Shown in pieces: positions 54,357-64,000 of a stretch of DNA of 64,000 nt. The stretch is taken from contig OV050030.1 in assembly GCA_920105625.2 (NCBI GenBank), positions 181,416,315 to 181,480,314 on the forward strand, given 5' to 3'. The position numbers and the translations under genes were made by a program. Within the stretch, counting starts at the first letter, position 1, and every line of letters starts with the position of its first letter. The notes beneath the pieces are model-generated. The model was given only the letters and a program-made list of their open reading frames with translations. It was not told the DNA's origin and ran no database searches. Source of the stretch: Clusia tigrina (lineage: Eukaryota; Arthropoda; Insecta; Diptera; Clusiidae).

Positions 54357-55003
54357 AGATTACAGTTGATGATAATGGGTATGCGTATCTATTTCTATCA
54401 CCTTATTTAATAGAAGTACGTAGTTGAGTTCTATGTAAATATTACCTCTTTAATTAACACAAATTGTTTGTATACTTTTTACTCTTCTTTTATTTAACTA
54501 ATTCTGATCCCAAAAATAATCGTCGTTGTAGAAAATAAACTTTATTGTATTCAACAAAAATATACTGCTTAACTTAAAACTGCTGTAATTAGCACGATAT
54601 CAAACACGTGTCCTCTTTTAAGGTTATTTCTTTGAACACATATGTATGTAGGTAGCTTTCTTAAACACTTTTTAAATCGAAAGCTTTTGTTATTAAATTA
54701 TTGAATATTAGGGAAAACTTTAATTTATTCAAATGGAAAGTTCTTAAAAAAATTGCAACTTTACGTCAATCGAAAGACAAAAGTATATTTGCACAGATCT
54801 TTAACTTTTTAATCTTTTAAATGTTGCAAAATATAACACTTCTCTAACAATTTAATTTTTTAAACAATATCCACTTTGAAAATGTAATAATAATGTAATA
54901 ATAATCACTTACACTTTTTAAATTTGAATATAAAAAATATGATTCGTTTGTAGTCCTTCAGGATTCAGATATGCTTTCAGCATTTGTGGGTCCTTGGTCC
55001 TTA
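54357..55003. other. AT-rich, possible family 6 leader
   Basis: Follows (in minus sense) the primer site at 55004-55016 and would be the leader or gag start of family 6. No frame with gag similarity was found. Confidence 0.35.
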
Positions 55004-55016
55004 GAATTGGGCGCCA
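55004..55016 (-). other. Family 6 primer-binding site, tRNA-Lys type
   Basis: Minus strand TGGCGCCCAATTC lies directly after the LTR end TTTAACT. Same type as the family 4 site. Confidence 0.7.
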
Positions 55017-55279
55017 GTTAAACAAGTTTGGTTTGACTTTGTTAATTTTATTGTGCTACTAGCCTAGCATTTACTTTACAAGTGAGTCTTTTTTGTTAAC
55101 TAAGCCGAATCCCAAGCAAAACCCAATAGTAGGCTTAACTATGAATATAGCAACAAACACTGCTGATACCGTAACACAATAGGTATACATATTTTACGGT
55201 ACTGCTATAAAACCTAGCAGAGACTTTAAGTGGCTTTGTTAGCCGAACAATTCTTGCTAAATTAGCTGCTATGTTAACT
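55016..55279 (-). repeat. Family 6 5' LTR (about 264 bp)
   Basis: Minus strand runs from AGTTAACATAGCAGC to CTTGTTTAACT, with inverted ends AGTTAA/TTAACT. AATAAA near its 3' side. The outer edge is inferred from the end motif only. Confidence 0.55.
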
Positions 55280-56114
55280 TGCACTATGGCTTACAGATCA
55301 AACATCGAAAATGAAAGGCACGGCCTCTATGATAATCGTCTAATAGGTTTAATAAGTTTTGAGTTATAATGCTTTTAGTTAAACATAAAGTACTATGCAT
55401 AACACAATTATTTAGCCACATAATGTAATTAAATAAACAGAAATTTAAAACAAATTTAGTATTGAAAAGTTAGATAGAAATATGTAATAATAATAATAAA
55501 TGCTTGTCCCAACAATACTAATAAGGAACATCCCCTATTGGCATTAATATTTTAAAACCATCATCGAGAAAATAATTAGATATAGTACCTAAACTCGATA
55601 GCATAAACCGAAAAGATTGAAGAAAACATAACTGTAATTTTATATTTGTAATATTATATTTAGTGAGGCAAATGTGAATTTGCTTAATAAGAGATATCAT
55701 TTTATTATTACCTGAATATTCTCTCAGAGCCTTTGAAATATATTTGCAAAATGTATATTGAATTCTTTCTGTGCTGGCCCGCGTTATTTGCCAATTAGAT
55801 TACAATCATCAGCTCCCTTACTCTCTCAATCTACACATTTTTCTTATTACAAATATGACATTCTTCACTATCAATTTGTATATCTTGTTCATGGGGCGAG
55901 AGGGAATCCATTGGCATTACTTTCTTTAAATAATTCTTATCCAAATATCGCAAATTAAATTTTCCATTCAAACTTTAATAACGTCATTTTATTATATTAA
56001 AATCCAAAGAAGTTTTAATGTAATAGATGTATTAATGTTGTTTTATCTGGATTTGAATATGGATTATATAATGTTTTTATTTTACTTATTTTTCACAATA
56101 TTTACTTGTTTTTA
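55280..56114. other. Non-coding, nothing recognised
   Basis: AT-rich without supported ORFs or repeats. Confidence 0.4.
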
Positions 56115-56220
56115 GGGATTTTGGTTTTATTTAACACAATACTTATGATTGGGGATTTTATTTTAATTAACACAATACTTATGGTTGGGGATTTTATTAT
56201 AATTAACGCAATACTTATGG
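56115..56220. repeat. Three tandem 36-37 bp units
   Basis: Units at 56115, 56152 and 56188, of the form GGGATTTTATTTTAATTAAC followed by ACAATACTTATGGTTG. Confidence 0.9.
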
Positions 56221-56620
56221 TGAGAACGGAGATGTTGCTTCACGGTTGGTTGTACTTAAAAAAAAACCGTCCAATCGTGCCACCGCTTGTAAGCTGCCAG
56301 AGCCGATCGACGACAGACATAGTGTGGGGAACTCTCTCCGCAGCATGCCGCTCTCTGAACTGAGAGGCGAGACGTGGTGACGCTCGCACCGGGTAGCGAC
56401 CAGCGGTGGTGGCACTGCCTACCAGATCTACTGCGTGAACATACCGCCCGCCTTGCAAGGATTGCAACTTGGAAGATAGGAAGATAGGCGGATATGGTTT
56501 GTATAGGGCGCAACAGAAGTTGCTGTACGGGGAGGAGTGGGTGCCACCGAAGTAGCTGTCGTTAGTATAGCAGGGACTGGGTGCGACCGAGATTGCTGTC
56601 GGTAATATGGGAAGGATGTT
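56221..56620. other. GC-rich block, unassigned
   Basis: Markedly more GC-rich than its surroundings. Contains GTGCCACC and GGGTGC repeats, and ggagtgggtgccaccgaagt / ggactgggtgcgaccgagat as a diverged 40-base direct repeat (about 56535-56605). Overlapping open frames on the minus strand have no protein resemblance. May be an LTR or transcript leader of an unrecognised element. Confidence 0.35.
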
Positions 56621-57259
56621 TGGGGGTTGATTAATGCGGAGATGGTTATCTTGTTGGTGCTGATATGAATTTGATGAATTTCACAAAAACGTGTAGTCTA
56701 TGTTGGGAGTATAAATATAGCTTTCTAATCACCAGTAAAGATGATCCTTTAAATTGAGGTCGTTATAGGAAGGAGTTTGATTTATTTATTTAGATATAAA
56801 AGAAGAGATGTGGCTTATTATACGTTGAGTATTATATCTGCAATCAACACTTGACAAGGCCGATAACTGCAAAAAGCTGAATGGGAAAATGCATTCAAAA
56901 CTTTTAAAATATTATAAAGACCAAAAATCGAATTAAGAAAAAAATTCTAGAGTATTAGGTTAGGAGAAGCATATGCAGAAAACCTTTTAGAAGATACATT
57001 CAAACCTATTACCAAACCACTGAATGAATTAATTGAAAAGACCAAAGCAACTGATGCAAATAATATAACAATCAGGAAATGAATATGATTTTAAGTTTCA
57101 TAGGAAGACAAGCACTCCTATCAAAGAAATCAATCACATTTGTTGAGTAAAATCATCGTTCAAGATATTATTGATAGTAATGCAGATGATCGATTTTTCA
57201 ATCAAAGAAGCAAAACAAATCAAAATCAGTCAATATTACAAACAAATTGAACACATTTG

Positions 57260-57780
57260 AAAAAGAGTGGTAAACTAGATAAATTACATGGAACACATAA
57301 AGATTTAAATGGTGCATGGAGATTTTGTGATAGTGCTTTAAAAATTTCTGATAATAAAATACAAATATCAGACGAAAATTGGGTGATAACACCTGATTAG
57401 TTTGAATTATTATTCTATAAAATACCGATCATTATGTGTGAATTGGAAATTTATAAGAAAGATACTTTTTGAAGACGAATGTTCATAAACGAAATTTTGG
57501 TATAAATGAACCAGTCAAGGGCACTAGATCATACAAATATAAATATAATAAGAGAGAAATTCTTTACTGAAAAAAATCATTATTAACTAAAGTGAATGAT
57601 GTTTTTGGTCTAGGTTCCAGTCTTATGAGATTAAATACACAGAATCCTATTTACACATATTGAGACGATAGAAACGAACTGATTGATTGGTTGCGGTTGT
57701 TACTGTCATCACAATCAGGTGGTCAAAATAATCATAATAATGAAATCATTTCAATTGTTGAAGAATCGAAAGAATGCACA
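57260..57780 (+). pseudogene. Decayed Polinton-associated protein
   Basis: One frame reads KLDKLHGTHKDLNGAWRFCD, then SDENWVITPD, a TAG, FELLFYKIP. The pattern D.LYG.....g.W..G...I.....I.I....y..TPGL.ELL....P is one I know from uncharacterised proteins linked to Polintons and related elements in insects. Many stops and frame changes. Function unknown. Confidence 0.5.
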
Positions 57781-57839
57781 ATAATTATATAAAAAATATA
57801 GAGTAAACAAAAAATATATTTTTTCAATCCGAGAATGGC

Positions 57840-58260
57840 CGTTGATAAGTTTGGACAACTATTCTAAGAAAAAGCGCAATATATATAATTTGAAAAGAAT
57901 GGATGTTTCGAAAACATTTGCATTCAGTTTGGATAAAGGTAAGAACTTGAACCTTGCTGGGAAACGAATTAGACATGTTGGGCAGCCGATGGAAGAAGAT
58001 GATGCAGCAGCAAAATGATTTGTAAAACTCAAAGTCCTTCAACTATCTCAAGATTTTCTCACAACTATAAGGAAATCAAACAATGATATATCAAATAAAG
58101 TTTCTGCTAAATATGAATTCATTGAAGATATGAATGTTAAATCAGAAACTTCTCTAAAATTAAATATGGGTAAAGTTTTAGATTCTCAAAGACAATATAT
58201 GCAGCAGAGTCTTAGTAGCATTGAGAATTATATTTTTGATTACATAATAAAATTGAAAAA
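57840..58260 (+). pseudogene. Decayed second protein upstream of Polinton integrase
   Basis: The frame from about 57899 includes LNLAGKRIRHVGQPMEEDDA and AAK, then TGA, and continues VKLKVLQLSQDFLTTIRKSN. The motif L.l.G..I..V..P....DAA.K is reminiscent of fibre-type proteins of phages and viruses; that resemblance is weak and I do not assign a role. One stop within about 120 codons. Confidence 0.4.
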
Positions 58261-58297
58261 ATACCAATTAAAACAGTTCCGATAATAAGAGGGTTAG

Positions 58298-59138
58298 TTG
58301 AAGACGATTAGTAAGAAAATTCTGGTAGATGAACTGCACAAACAGGCTCATAAAAACTTTAAACGACGACGAGTAATAACAAAGGGTATGGATGATTTAT
58401 GGCAAGCAGATTTAGTGGAAATGGGTACTTATTTCAAATACAATAGTGGCTACCGCTTCCTCCTAGCAATCATAGAAGCATGTTCAAATATTGCCTGGGC
58501 TGCACCTCTTAAAACGAAAAATGCTGCTGATGTCACTGAGGCTATGCGAAGTATATTAGTTTTGAGAAGAATACGAAACAAATTCACAAACAGATGACGA
58601 TCAAGAATTCTTCTACAGTAAATTTAACAACTTTTTGGAAGAATATAGCATTTATAATTACTCAATATTTGGTATTTTAAAGGCATCAACCGTTGAACGC
58701 TTTAATAGAACTCTCAAAGGAATTATTTGGAAAGCATTTACTTATCAAGGAACATACCAATGGATTCATAATTATATAAATTTAATTAATGAATATAATA
58801 ATAAGACTTATAGAACTATAAAAATATCACCAAATAACGTTAATTCCTCTAATCAAAAGTTAATATTGTAAAATTCTTATAATAATTTAAAAATGTTTCA
58901 TAAACCAAAGGTTCATGTTGGAGAAAATGTGAGAATTAGTAAATATAAACATAATTTTGATAACGGTTATACACGAAACTGGACAAAAGATATTTTCAAA
59001 GTCAAAACCATAGAAAATACAAATCTAACTACATATACTTTGGAAGATTATAAGGATAATATCATTAAAGGTGGAATTTATGAACATGAGCTACTGAAAA
59101 CCAGATACCTTCATCCTTATCTGATTGAAAAATGTTAG
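58298..59138 (+). pseudogene. Polinton integrase, nearly complete
   Basis: Pieces 58298-58597, 58635-58871 and 58893-59138. Seen: VDELHKQAHKNFKRRRVITK, catalytic Asp in LWQADLVEM, LLAIIEACSNIAWAAPLKTK, the second Asp in QTDDDQEFF (in the shifted frame near 58590), and Glu in TVERFNRTLKGIIWKAF. The C-terminal part VGENVRISKYKHNFDNGYT, RNWTKDIFKVK is followed by GGIYEHELLKTRY, matching the chromo-like end of Maverick/Polinton integrases. Damage is limited to one frameshift near 58575 and a TAA at 58869-58871. In intact Polintons the enzyme inserts linear DNA with a 6-bp duplication. Confidence 0.88.
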
Positions 59139-59228
59139 AAATCTGAAGGTAATAAAGTTTATGTTAATGGTTAGGTTTTTCATGCGATCACAATAATTGG
59201 ATTAATAGGAATGAAATATTGTAATATA

Positions 59229-59995
59229 CGAGGTGTGATCAAAAAATAATGTATTTATTTATTCATCAACAACTATCTTGTCCCCTTTAAAGTAATTCCC
59301 CTCAGATATAATACACTTATGCTAGCATTTTTTTCAATCCTCGAAACACTTCTGAAACGCTTTTTTTGGTATCGCCAACAGCTCCTGTTTCGATTTTTCT
59401 TGTATCTCCTCAATCGTAGCAAAACGCTTTCCTTTCATCGGTGTCTTCAGTTTTGCAAAGAGGAAAAAGTCAGCGGGGGCCAAGTCCGGTGAATAACGTG
59501 GTTGAGGCATGATAACGGTTTTGTTTTTGGCCAAAAACAGCTCCTGAGCGATGTCCATGCGACGTTGTTTTTGCTCAGAATTTAGCAATTTTGGAACAAT
59601 CTTCGCTGCCGCACGTTTCATGCCTAAAACATCCAAAAAAATTGCTTGGCATGAGCCGAACGATATGCCAACATCATCAGCAACCTCTCTAATAGTGTTT
59701 CGACGATTATCCAAAATCATTTTCTTCACTGCGTCAATGTTTTCATCGGTTGTTGACGTGCTCGGGAGACCAGGAGGAGCATCGTCAATGACATCTTCTC
59801 GGCATTCCTTAAACCGGTTATACCACAATTGAACTTGTGTTCTGCTCATAGTAGACTCGCCAAAGGCCACAGTCAGCATTTCAAATGTCCTTGCGCATTT
59901 AATTTCATTTTTTACACAAAACTGAATACAGTTTCTTTGATCCATTTTTGCGAATAGTACAAAATCGAAGAGCACACCAAAACACGACTAACCTT
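59229..59995 (-). mobile_element. Mariner, internally deleted (M3)
   Basis: Left end after TA (59227-59228): CGAGGTGTGATCAAAAAATA, nearly identical to M2. Transposase on the minus strand. No right terminal repeat is present; sequence changes near 59995, where the LOA element L4 begins. Confidence 0.88.
59334..59948 (-). pseudogene. Mariner transposase with central deletion (M3)
   Basis: One open frame of about 205 codons from the likely start MDQRNCIQFCVKNEIKC (59948). The helix-turn-helix region is complete ([40 protein letters not shown]) and is followed by RMDIAQELF joined directly to LAKNKTVIMPQPRYSPDLAP. Intact relatives have about 100 residues between these blocks, including the first two catalytic Asp. 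Only the third (SPDLAP) remains. The protein could still bind DNA but could not cut it; that is inference. M2 has the same joint. Confidence 0.9.
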
Positions 59996-60210
59996 TTTAT
60001 CCGTGCTGGATTTGCCTGACATCCCATAGCACGCGTCCCCAGGTGGCGGATAGGGGGACCCTTGGTAGGCAAATTACATCACTTCTGAACCTCTTAGGAG
60101 GGGCGGGAGTTATGGCTGTCTGTCTGTCACAAAGATGGTATTGAGAATGGGTGCCATCCGCGGACCAAACTGGCTAGGGAGGAGTCCCGAACTAAAACCA
60201 CTGTCTGGCG

Positions 60211-61440
60211 ATGGACAACAATAGGTTAATTACACCAGATGCAACCCACGCATGTGGAAATCCACCCGCTTCGGCGGCAGGGGCACGGATTCTGGAGGCC
60301 CCAACCATCGCTAAAGTCTCTCGCCGTTATCAGCGAGAGCGCATCCTGGAGGAGACGGGGATTGTTACCGCAATCTCTTCTTCTTCAGAGACGGAGGAAC
60401 GTACCCTGGATCCAGAGGGCCTGCGTCGGGAAGTCACCACAGTGGCGGAACGACCGACCAGTGGTTCTAGGGCAACGCGAACTCAAGCGAGGAGACAGAG
60501 AAAGAAGCGGCTTGATAGGCTCCTCACGTGGCTCTGCCGGCCCTTCTGTGTCGACTCCCTCAAAAAGGCCCAGGTCGGCGAAAGTGACACCCACGGAAGC
60601 CACCGAGCCTGCGGAGGGATTGACCGCTCCGAAAGCTCGCTCGCGAGGTAAGCGGCGGAAGATTGTTGCTGAAAGCAGCATTCCCACCTGCCCTGCAGCT
60701 GGTACTGCTGGTGGCGCCACGACCCCAAAGGGTACGAGCGAAACCTCGGTGGCGGCTAATGTGGCGGGGAAGAATGTTGCCAATAAGCTGCAGTTTGCCC
60801 AGCCCCTTGTATCCAGCAGAACCATCTGCCCGGCGAAATCTTTGCCAGTGGCGGGTGGTGAGCGGGACTTTCGCCCAAGCACTTCCGAAGGTGTAGCCAA
60901 GCCATCGTACAGCGAGAAGGCTACCGACCCGCAACCAATGGCGGTGATTGGGAAGCTGGGGCCTGACCATCGGCTAACTGATGGAGAAATAAAATACTGC
61001 AAAGGTCATCTGATGCGTCGCGTCATTGCCTCCGATCCTGAAGCTAATGCGAAGGGCTATGAGACAAAGGACGGCACTCTACAGGTGTCGTGCGCGTCTC
61101 AGGCCAACTTTGATTGGCTCAGGGGTGCAGTCAATGACGTGCCCCCATGGGGACCACTCGCTACGCGGTCTATAGCGAAGCAGGCGTGTCCCTCAGGAAG
61201 GCCATCTGCTGGATTCCGGAACTCGATCTGACGACCACAGATGTCCTTCCTTGTCTGCGTGCTCAGAACCTTGGCATCAATACGAGGTTTTAGAGAGTTC
61301 TTTCGCACACCACGGGTAGCAACCGGGATGGTAAAGAAGGTGCTAGTCTTGTGGTGCGAGTGGATGAGGCCACTGTTGAAGTCATGGTTTCTCGGTATCG
61401 GAGCCGTCTGAGTCTCTTCTTTGGGACTGTAACCTTTCAT
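60211..61440 (+). pseudogene. LOA ORF1 of L4
   Basis: ATG at 60211 (MDNNRLITPDATHACG). The frame shifts near 60480, and the main part runs to 61231. A basic region PKARSRGKRRKIVAES is followed by the conserved C-terminal domain (HRLTDGEIKYCKGHLMRRVI, LQVSCASQANFDWLRGAVND), which has DUF4780-like character. Another shift near 61140 moves the end (WIPELDLTTTDVLPCLRAQN) to a different frame, ending TGA just before ORF2. Same type as L2 ORF1 but not closely related to it. Confidence 0.78.
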
Positions 61441-61451
61441 GTCTTTCCCAG

Positions 61452-64000
61452 ATGAGTGGCTCTGACGATTCTCGTAGCTATCGTCCTTTGACGGTAACGC
61501 AGATCAACATGCAGCATTCTAAAGCCGCTACTGTACTCCTAAGTAGACGACTCACCCAGCTGCACACATCACCCCACATAACAACATTCCAAGAGCCCTG
61601 GGTCTTTAGGGGACGCCTCTGTGGCTTTGGCTCGTTGAAAGAGGCCACGATAATATAAGACAGAAACTCGATTAGACCTAGAGCCGGTCTTGTAATATCA
61701 TCCCATCTCGCAGCGAACTGCCTTGACGCATTTTGTTGTCAGGATCTGGTTGCGTCAGAGATTAGTTTTAAGAGTATGTACGGATGGTCGAGGTTCGTGA
61801 TTGCATCTGCTTACTTTCCTTACGATGCTTTGCATTCGCCACCACCTGGGAAGGTCGCCACTCTCGTAGGGTTCTGTGAGCGGCGCAGTCTTGGTCTGGT
61901 TCTTTGTTGCGATGCTAATGCCCAGCATACGATCTGTGGCAGCAGCAAGTGCAATGAGCGGGGCTCTCGACTTTTCGAGTATATTGCCTCCTCCAGCCTG
62001 AATATCCACAATGTAGGCAGGCAGCGTACTTTTGTGACTACGAGAAGGCAGGAGGTAATTGACGTCACCCTGTCAAATCCAAGACTGTGGTGGTCGATCA
62101 GCAATTGGAGGGTCCTCGCCGAAGACTCGTGCTCACACCACAGATACATTGAGTTTCAGTGTGGCGAGCGGGCGCAGATGCCAGAAACCCAAGCAAAACA
62201 GACTGGCCAAAGTTCAGGGAGGCACTGCTTAGCAATCACATGACGCCACTGAAACTTCGCAAGGAGCAGAACATTGTGGCGACTGTTGAACATCTCAACA
62301 CCGCTCTAACAAACAGCTTCGAGCTAGCCTGTCCAACTAGACCTCCTCTTAGCCGGACTCCTGTTCCATGGTGGAATCGAGAGCTTCAGGTGCTGAGGCG
62401 TGAGTCTAGAAAACTCCTCAACCGGGCCCTCAAGACGAATCTTTATGAGGACTGGGAACGATATTGACGTGTTCAGAGGCACTACAAGAAGCTAATTCGG
62501 GACTCGAACAGGACTTCTTTTAGAGACTTCTGCAGTGATATCGAATCCCTGAGTGACACGGCAAAACTTGTGAAAGTCCTGAAAAAGGACCAAACCGCAA
62601 AGCTGGGGTCGCTCAGGAAACCTGATGGCTCCTATACGGAGAGGCAAAGTGAGACACTCATCTTGCTGTTATAGTCACACTTTCCAGGAAATCAGGTAAG
62701 CATAGCCCGTCAACAACCACCTCTGGTCGGAACTGTTGTCAGGGCAGCTACACCCTGTCGACATGATTGGTATGTCGCCAGAACTGTGGCGAATGAGGCT
62801 GCTATTAGATTTGCTATCAAATCTTTTGACAGCTTCAAGTCTCCCGGATTGGATGGCATATATCCGATTGTGTTGAAGGAAGGCATTGAGTTAGTGTTGG
62901 CAGCACTGAAGAAGATCTTCACTGCATGTCTCGCACTGGCCTATGTACCACGCTCTTGGAGGATGGTGAGGGTTGCTTTCATTCCTAAGGTTGGAAGAGA
63001 CGACTACACCAATCCAAAGAGCTTCAGACCTATTAGTATGACCTCGTTCATGCTAAAGAGTTTAGAACGGCTGGTGGAGCTTCGCAAGCGTAGGGAGTCT
63101 CTGAAAACGCACCCACTCTCTCCATTTCAGCATGTCCATCAAAGCGGAAAATCCTGCGAGACGGCTCTGCAAAACCTTGTTGGAAGGATAGAGCGAGCCA
63201 TCGACAGGAAAGAATACGCAATAGGCATCTCTGTGGACATAGAGGGTGCGTTTGACAATGCTACTTTCGACATTATGTGCGGCTCTGCTAGGCGGCATGG
63301 CGAAGACCGGACCCTAGTAAATTGGATACGTTCAATGCTGACCCAGAGAATCATAATGGTGCGGGCGGAGGAAGATTTGCTGGTGTTGTCTGGGGTTAAT
63401 AGAGGCTGTCCCCAAGGTGCAATACTGTCTCCATTGCTCTGGTGCATGGTAATCGATCCCCTGCTTAACGCCATTAATGACTCGGGTGTATACGCTCAGG
63501 CATATGCGGATGATGTTGGCTGTCTTGTGACAGGCCCATCCCTTCTGATTGTATGCAGCAGGGTGCAGAGAACCCTGGATATGATTGACACTTGATGCAG
63601 TGCGAATGGGTTATCGGCTAATCCTGTCAAGACTGGTATTGTCCTCTTTACCAGAAGGAGAAAGCTTGATGGACTTATTCTACCTACACTAAAAGGAGTC
63701 ACTATCCAGCTATCCAAGGAAATCAAATATCTTGGAGTCATCCTTGATAACAAACTTCTTTGGAGAACACATGTCGAACTGAAGACATCCAAAGCATTGT
63801 CAGTTTTCTGGCAGTGTAAGGGTGTTTTTGGTAAGACATGGGGTCTTTCCCCAAGTAAGGTCCTATGGATCTATACAGCTATGGTAAGACCTATTATCAC
63901 CTATGCATCGATGGTTTGGATGAGCAGACTCTCTCTTGTAGGGGTCAAAAAAGCTCTATCAAGACTACAACGTACCATATGTGGTACCGGAGCATTTCCG
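61452..64000 (+). pseudogene. LOA ORF2 of L4, endonuclease and RT
   Basis: Starts with ATG at 61452, 12 bases after ORF1. The endonuclease has TQINMQHSKAATVLLSRRLT, IASAYFPYDA, the catalytic block CCDANAQHTICGSSKCNERG, TFVTTRRQEVIDVTLS and EDSCSHHRYIEF. RT: FDSFKSPGLDGIYPIVLKEG, SFRPISMTSFMLKSLERLVE, SVDIEGAFDNATF, GCPQGAILSPLLW, active site AYADDVGCLV, and LGVILDNKLLW. Lesions are few: TAA 61656-61658, a frameshift near 62150, TGA 62465-62467, TAG near 62672, and TGA 63593-63595. All read through in frame after each stop. The RNase H expected for the clade lies beyond the window. Confidence 0.9.

Larger units (their letters stand above)
56860..59150 (+). mobile_element. Polinton/Maverick remnant
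   Basis: Contains, in order on the plus strand, a decayed conserved Polinton-type protein (about 57260-57780), a second decayed protein (about 57840-58260), and a retrovirus-like integrase with C-terminal chromo-like part (58298-59138). No terminal inverted repeats, DNA polymerase B or capsid gene are visible. Ends at or near the mariner M3. Confidence 0.75.
60000..64000 (+). mobile_element. LOA-clade LINE, long copy, 3' end beyond window (L4)
   Basis: A 5' UTR of about 210 bases (CACGCGTCCCCAGGTGGCGG near 60030), ORF1 60211-about 61440, and ORF2 from 61452 to beyond the window. GC content is higher than in its surroundings. It is the longest continuous LOA copy here and has no nested insertion. 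No clear TSD at the left because the right end is outside. Confidence 0.88.

Noticed and set aside
56215..56513. Three overlapping minus-strand frames in the GC-rich block
   Set aside because: All three frames are open because of base composition; none shows domain similarity.

Overview
This window is a dense graveyard of insect transposable elements with one likely host exon. The mix points to a brachyceran fly genome: several gypsy/errantivirus families with tRNA-Ser or tRNA-Lys primer sites, a copia element using the half-tRNA-iMet primer site, LOA- and jockey-clade LINEs, mariners, a BEL/Pao scrap and a Polinton. A tephritid-like fly is my guess, not something I can prove. Gene density is very low and nearly every coding frame is broken, as in pericentromeric or other heterochromatin.

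Layout. 1-1893: 3' end of a jockey LINE (+), whose A-tail lies in an LOA endonuclease scrap (1895-2165, -). 2166-3756: unassigned sequence with a lone tRNA-Ser primer site. 3757-15305: errantivirus-like copy 1a (+). It is interrupted by a minus-strand errantivirus-like element (family 2, 4834-10745) and by the integrase-env-LTR half of another (family 3, 12444-about 15075). 15306-40925: second copy of the same family (1b, +). It is joined to 1a through one shared LTR that has a polypurine tract on its left and a primer site on its right.

Copy 1b carries a copia element in gag (16086-20483, -, TSD TTTCT). It also carries a gypsy-type element between gag and protease (family 4, 20724-37920, +, TSD TACA). 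The leader of family 4 holds another gypsy-type element with an env-like third ORF (family 5, 21646-about 35820, +). Family 5 gag holds an LOA LINE (22975-29436, 14-bp TSD), and that LINE holds a jockey LINE (24998-27496, -). This is five levels of nesting.

40930-45320 holds a jockey ORF1, a BEL/Pao fragment, a mariner with both ends (42446-43722) and an LOA fragment. 45321-51100 is the least TE-like part. It has a MITE-like element, a perfect 19-bp-arm palindrome, a mariner HTH scrap, and a well-formed exon of a Cys-loop ligand-gated ion channel (48105-48259, -) with splice sites at both ends. 51107-59995 has two mariners sharing one internal deletion, a decayed gypsy element (family 6, -), a 368-bp pure TA array, and a Polinton/Maverick remnant with an almost complete integrase. 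60000-64000 is a long LOA LINE (+) that runs off the window.

No element looks fully competent. The useful signal is the order of insertions, the structure of LTRs and leaders, and the host exon. Boundaries without a target-site duplication (TSD) or terminal repeat were set by eye and are approximate.
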